In this document: one piece after another, positions 6,212 to 9,320 of the stretch
Layout: each line of letters opens with the position of its first letter
Position numbering within the stretch: the stretch's first letter is position 1
Position numbers and translations under genes: made by a program
From: Bizionia sp.
GTDB taxonomy: Bacteria > Bacteroidota > Bacteroidia > Flavobacteriales > Flavobacteriaceae
Assembly: GCA_018067115.1 (NCBI GenBank)
Contig: JAGPVI010000327.1
Span: forward strand, 1-9,320
Direction: 5' to 3'
DNA: 9,320 bases
The notes under the pieces: model-generated
Seen by the model: the letters and a program-made list of their open reading frames with translations, nothing else
The model's database searches: none
What the model was told of the DNA's origin: nothing

Positions 6212-7901
6212 TCTTAATTTCTTTAATAACTGAAAAAGAGAAACCATCAGTTGTATTAATTTTATATTCCATTTCTAATTGTCGACAGATTTTATCTATC
6301 AGTTTTGGTTTAATACTTGTATTGGTAGCGGTTAATCCGTTATCAGAATAGACAAAAGAAAGACTGCCATTATATTTTAATTCGAAATTTATCTCTTTAT
6401 TCTCTTGATTATTAAAAGCATATTTTACAGAATTTATACACAACTCGGTAAGTAATAACCCAAAATACATAGCATAATCTATAGGTATTTTCACAGAATC
6501 TATTTTAAAGCTGACGTGAATATCCTTTTCCTTAAAGATCTCGAAAAAACTGATTTTTACATCGTTTAAATAACCGCCAATGTCGACGTTACTTTTATCT
6601 TCATTTTTGTATAAATGCCTATGTAACGTAGAAATAGCCTCTACTTTCGTCAAAATATTTTTAAGTTGAAAACGCTCTTGATCGGACGTTTTTTTTAATT
6701 GATCAGAAATAAGAATAATAACCAATTGCAAGTTATTATTAATACGATGATTAGCTTCACTTAATAAAAATTCGTTCTCTAGTGAAAGCGTTTGAAGCTT
6801 TTTATTACTTTTTCTTGTTCTTCTTAGAAAGTAGACAAATAATAAAACCACTATTATAGAAAAGATAAATAATACGATAGCCACATTGAGCTTTACTTTA
6901 TTGGATGCCAAAGCTCTCTTTTGGTTTAAAATCTGTAAATTATTAATTTTAATCTCACTCTCTTTTGCTTCCAGAAGGTATTTTTTCTCTAGTTCGAACA
7001 GAAATTCATCATGCTCCTTTTTATAATATGTATCGGTAAGCTTAAGTCTAGTTACTAAATACTCATAAGCCTTTTCTATATTCCCTAATTTCTCATAACT
7101 ATAACGAACATTATCTATAAATAAAATTTGATTAAACAGCATATTACTATCCTCTGCCAGTTTTAATGCTTGCCTTGACTCTTTTAAAGCAGTCTCAAAC
7201 TGATTGTCTTTTATTAAAATTCTTGTGTAATTAACATAGGCGTCTGCTTGATGTTGCACTAAGTTATTAGCTTTTGAAAAGACTATTAATTTTTGAAGAT
7301 AATCTATGGCCTTGTCGTATTGCTTATGCTCTTCATAAACACCAGAGATTTCTAGTGTAGAATAAAAGACAACATCTTTGTCATTTCCCTTCTTCCCCAA
7401 TTGTAATGCTTTATCTGCATAGTATAAAGTAGAATCCGGAATCCTAAAGAATTCTGCAAAAAGAGCTGCCTTTCTACCATAAAATTTAGATAACATAGCA
7501 TCATCAATTTTAGTATTTTTTAAAATTACTTCTGCTTTATCCAACTGTATAGCAGCCTGGCTATACAACGTTCTTTTTCTATAAAATTCAGCATTTTTTA
7601 CATGGTATAAAAACGCGATAGCCTTATTATTACTACCCTTAATTTTTTCATAGGCTTTTAGATAAAAATTATTGGCCGTGTTAAAATCTAATTTTAATTT
7701 ATAAATTTCGGCTAATCCCAAAAGCAAATAGATTTCTTGCTCTTTATCACTAGGTTGTTGTAAGTGTTGGTCGTAATATTCAATAGCTTGATCTAATTTA
7801 TTTTCATAGATTAAATTTTGACCAAAATCGACAATGAGATCGCTCTGTGAAAAGGATACTTGAGATATAAAGAAGAGAATTGCAATTAAAAGATACTTCA
7901 T
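6204..7901 (-). CDS. TPR-containing membrane sensor histidine kinase (HisKA_2 type)
   Basis: The start is placed at the ATG at 7901, giving 565 residues with a good signal peptide (MKYLLIAILFFISQVSFS). An upstream ATG at 7946 would place 15 charged residues before the signal and overlap the previous gene. Residues about 20-310 are helical TPR-like repeats (for example LGLAEIYKLKLDFNTANNFYLKAY) predicted to be periplasmic. A coiled-coil segment and one transmembrane helix (about 338-360) follow. The dimerisation/phosphotransfer motif is EANHRINNNLQL, with phospho-acceptor H385. The ATPase domain shows the N-box ELCINSVKYAF (N490) and SDNG (D520), but the expected glycine-rich lid (GLxLI-like) is not recognisable. 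It is probably the partner of the LytTR regulator that follows with an 8-bp overlap. It lies 1 nt after the stop of an exported protein gene, so all three probably form one operon. The stimulus is unknown. Confidence 0.9.
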   Translation of the reverse strand: MKYLLIAILFFISQVSFSQSDLIVDFGQNLIYENKLDQAIEYYDQHLQQPSDKEQEIYLLLGLAEIYKLKLDFNTANNFYLKAYEKIKGSNNKAIAFLYHVKNAEFYRKRTLYSQAAIQLDKAEVILKNTKIDDAMLSKFYGRKAALFAEFFRIPDSTLYYADKALQLGKKGNDKDVVFYSTLEISGVYEEHKQYDKAIDYLQKLIVFSKANNLVQHQADAYVNYTRILIKDNQFETALKESRQALKLAEDSNMLFNQILFIDNVRYSYEKLGNIEKAYEYLVTRLKLTDTYYKKEHDEFLFELEKKYLLEAKESEIKINNLQILNQKRALASNKVKLNVAIVLFIFSIIVVLLFVYFLRRTRKSNKKLQTLSLENEFLLSEANHRINNNLQLVIILISDQLKKTSDQERFQLKNILTKVEAISTLHRHLYKNEDKSNVDIGGYLNDVKISFFEIFKEKDIHVSFKIDSVKIPIDYAMYFGLLLTELCINSVKYAFNNQENKEINFELKYNGSLSFVYSDNGLTATNTSIKPKLIDKICRQLEMEYKINTTDGFSFSVIKEIKND

Positions 7902-7902
7902 T

Positions 7903-9201
7903 CTAGGTTTTCTGCTTCTTCTTTTTTGCTGCTGGGAATAACACATTATTTAAAATTAGCCGATAACCAGGCGATGTAGGATGCAAATCGAGCTCTGTTT
8001 TTGGATCGCCAACTTTATGTGTATAGTCTTCTGGATCGTGCCCCCCATAAAAGGTAAAAAATCCTTTCCCTTTTATACCGTGAATGTATTTTGCTTCCTG
8101 GTTAGTCTTGTTTTCTCCCATTACCAATACGTTTGGTTTTAATAACTCTCTCGCAAACGAGGTTGTTTGGCCCATAAAACCTTTTACTAAAGCCGTATGG
8201 TTTTGACATAACATGGTTGGAATAGGGTCCCATTTTGCAGAGAAATCCATTAATGAAAAATAATCTGTTTCTTTTGGTATAATGCGTTTACTAGTCATAT
8301 CGATACTCGAAAACTCGTAAACTAAAGGGCTTCGTTCTAATATAAAATCTGTGAACGCCATTGTTTTTTGGTAATCTAACTTAGATTGGTAATTGGCTTC
8401 GCTAGGATCTCCATCGAACATAGGTTCGCAAATATCTATTCCAGCAGCCGATAAGGCAATATCAAAACTATCAGTTGCGCTGCACATGGCAAACATAAAC
8501 CCACCACCAACAACATAATCTCTAATTTTTAAAGCGACATCGCGTTTAGCTTCAGACACTTTATTGTATCCCAATGATTTTGCTAAGGTTTCGGCTGCTT
8601 TTTTTTCTTCTATATACCATGACGAGCTACGGTAATTATTATAAAATTTACCATACTGACCGGTAAAATCTTCATGATGGAGATGTAACCAATCGAATAA
8701 TAATAAACCATCTTCTAGTACTTCGGTGTCGTAAATGGTTTCGTAAGGAATCTCGGCATAGGTTAAAACCATAGTAACAGCATCGTCCCATGGCAATTTA
8801 CCGTTTGGTGTGTAGACGGCAATTTTTGGTGCTTTTTCTAAAACTACCGCTTCCATATTTTTACTTGGACTGCTAATCGTTTCTAAAATATCTTCGGTAT
8901 TGGAATTGCTTAACACTTCAAAACTAACACCCCTAATTTGGCATTCGCGTTGTATGGCCTTAGAATCTGGTAATAAAAATGAGCCACCACGATAGTTAAG
9001 CAACCATTTCACTTTTATGTTTTGGGATAACGACCAATAGGTAATACCATATGCTTTTAGGTGATTCTTTTGCGTATCGGCATCCATTGGAATTAAAATA
9101 TAGGACGCAAATGCATTTGATGCGAATAGGAAAAATGCGATGTAAAAAATATATTTTTTCAAATGTTTACTCTTTTTTAAGGCACGACAGCGTAAAAACA
9201 T
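7903..9201 (-). CDS. Exported protein of the Bacteroidota family often labelled 'asparagine synthetase B'; function unknown
   Basis: This protein is 432 residues from the ATG at 9201. A hydrophobic signal peptide ends at FASNAFA (about residue 32), and the mature protein starts SYILIPMDAD. Conserved-looking segments are KAYGITYW, LNYRGGSF, KLPWDDAVT, DWLHLHHEDFTGQYG (about 171-184), GGGFMFAMCSATDSFDIAL (about 232-250, with C240) and FYGGHDPED (about 384-392). The C-terminus is strongly basic (KKKKQK). From memory, close relatives carry the name asparagine synthetase B. The N-terminal nucleophile Cys of glutaminase domains and the synthetase PP-loop are absent and the protein is exported, so that name is doubtful. 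The GGGF...C segment recalls a class I amidotransferase-like fold, but this is tentative. Alternative starts are ATG 9225 (8 residues longer) and TTG 9162, which would give a compact signal peptide (KKYIFYIAFFLFASNAFA). The stop TAG is 1 nt from the kinase ATG. Confidence 0.8.
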   Translation of the reverse strand: MFLRCRALKKSKHLKKYIFYIAFFLFASNAFASYILIPMDADTQKNHLKAYGITYWSLSQNIKVKWLLNYRGGSFLLPDSKAIQRECQIRGVSFEVLSNSNTEDILETISSPSKNMEAVVLEKAPKIAVYTPNGKLPWDDAVTMVLTYAEIPYETIYDTEVLEDGLLLFDWLHLHHEDFTGQYGKFYNNYRSSSWYIEEKKAAETLAKSLGYNKVSEAKRDVALKIRDYVVGGGFMFAMCSATDSFDIALSAAGIDICEPMFDGDPSEANYQSKLDYQKTMAFTDFILERSPLVYEFSSIDMTSKRIIPKETDYFSLMDFSAKWDPIPTMLCQNHTALVKGFMGQTTSFARELLKPNVLVMGENKTNQEAKYIHGIKGKGFFTFYGGHDPEDYTHKVGDPKTELDLHPTSPGYRLILNNVLFPAAKKKKQKT

Positions 9202-9229
9202 GACGATTAAATACGTTGAATGCACGTTA

Positions 9230-9237
9230 GAAAGATA
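9230..9237 (-). promoter_or_regulatory. Possible -7 element (TATCTTTC) before the three-gene operon
   Basis: On the minus strand, TATCTTTC (9237-9230) has one mismatch to TAnnTTTG. Initiation near 9223 would leave the ATG at 9225 outside the transcript and favour ATG 9201 or TTG 9162. I see no good TTTG at the right distance upstream, so support is weak. Confidence 0.2.
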
Positions 9238-9293
9238 CTTAAAAAATATGCTTTTTAATACGTTTTTACTTTTATTTCACAATTTGAAAACTA

Positions 9294-9301
9294 CAAACTT
9301 A
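9294..9301 (-). promoter_or_regulatory. Perfect TAnnTTTG element (TAAGTTTG) upstream of the three-gene operon
   Basis: On the minus strand, 9301-9294 reads TAAGTTTG, a full match to the Bacteroidota -7 consensus. The matching -33 element would lie at or beyond the window edge, so it cannot be checked. It would give a leader of roughly 60-90 nt before ATG 9225/9201. The rest of 9226-9320 is AT-rich and shows no gene. Confidence 0.38.
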
Positions 9302-9320
9302 TAGCTTACGATATTAAAGT

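Noticed and set aside
5982..6233. Plus-strand open frame antisense to the response regulator
   Set aside because: The opposite strand encodes intact receiver-domain motifs here. This frame has only a hydrophobic, non-family translation.
7903..9225. Calling this gene a true asparagine synthetase (asnB)
   Set aside because: There is no catalytic N-terminal Cys, no ATP-pyrophosphatase motif, and a signal peptide is present. No gene symbol is given.

Overview
The window comes from an AT-rich member of the Bacteroidota, most likely a marine-type flavobacterium (Flavobacteriaceae). The evidence is a type IX secretion (T9SS) C-terminal sorting domain, a TPR-containing HisKA_2-type sensor kinase paired with a LytTR response regulator, promoter-like matches to the Bacteroidota TTTG / TAnnTTTG consensus, and weak or absent Shine-Dalgarno sequences. 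Genus or species cannot be read from the sequence.

Layout. On the plus strand: rplT (ribosomal protein L20, missing only its start codon at the window edge), its intrinsic terminator, then a Cof-type HAD phosphatase. Everything after about 1,400 is on the minus strand and is described here in transcription order from the right end. (i) A tight three-gene unit at 9201-5543: an exported protein of a family often named 'asparagine synthetase B' although the expected catalytic motifs are absent, a periplasmic-TPR sensor histidine kinase (1-nt gap), and a LytTR response regulator (8-nt overlap). (ii) A large secreted protein with two LamG domains, two Ig-like repeats and a T9SS sorting tail (5440-2861). 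It has its own candidate promoter and an intrinsic terminator. (iii) A two-gene unit at 2749-1402: a small cytosolic EF-hand protein overlapping by 38 bp a four-helix membrane class III nucleotide cyclase.

Working together. The HAD and rplT genes look like ordinary housekeeping genes. The exported protein, kinase and regulator are very probably co-expressed, so the exported protein may contribute to sensing or be an accessory of the kinase. The nearest downstream gene is the LamG surface protein, whose upstream region holds a short direct repeat and a perfect palindrome, so it is a possible but unproven target. The EF-hand/cyclase pair is the most suggestive arrangement: a predicted cytosolic Ca2+-binding protein translationally linked to a predicted cytosolic cyclase domain raises the possibility of calcium-responsive cyclic-nucleotide signalling. 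No CRISPR array, tRNA, insertion sequence or phage gene was recognised. No gene-free stretch exceeds about 170 bases.
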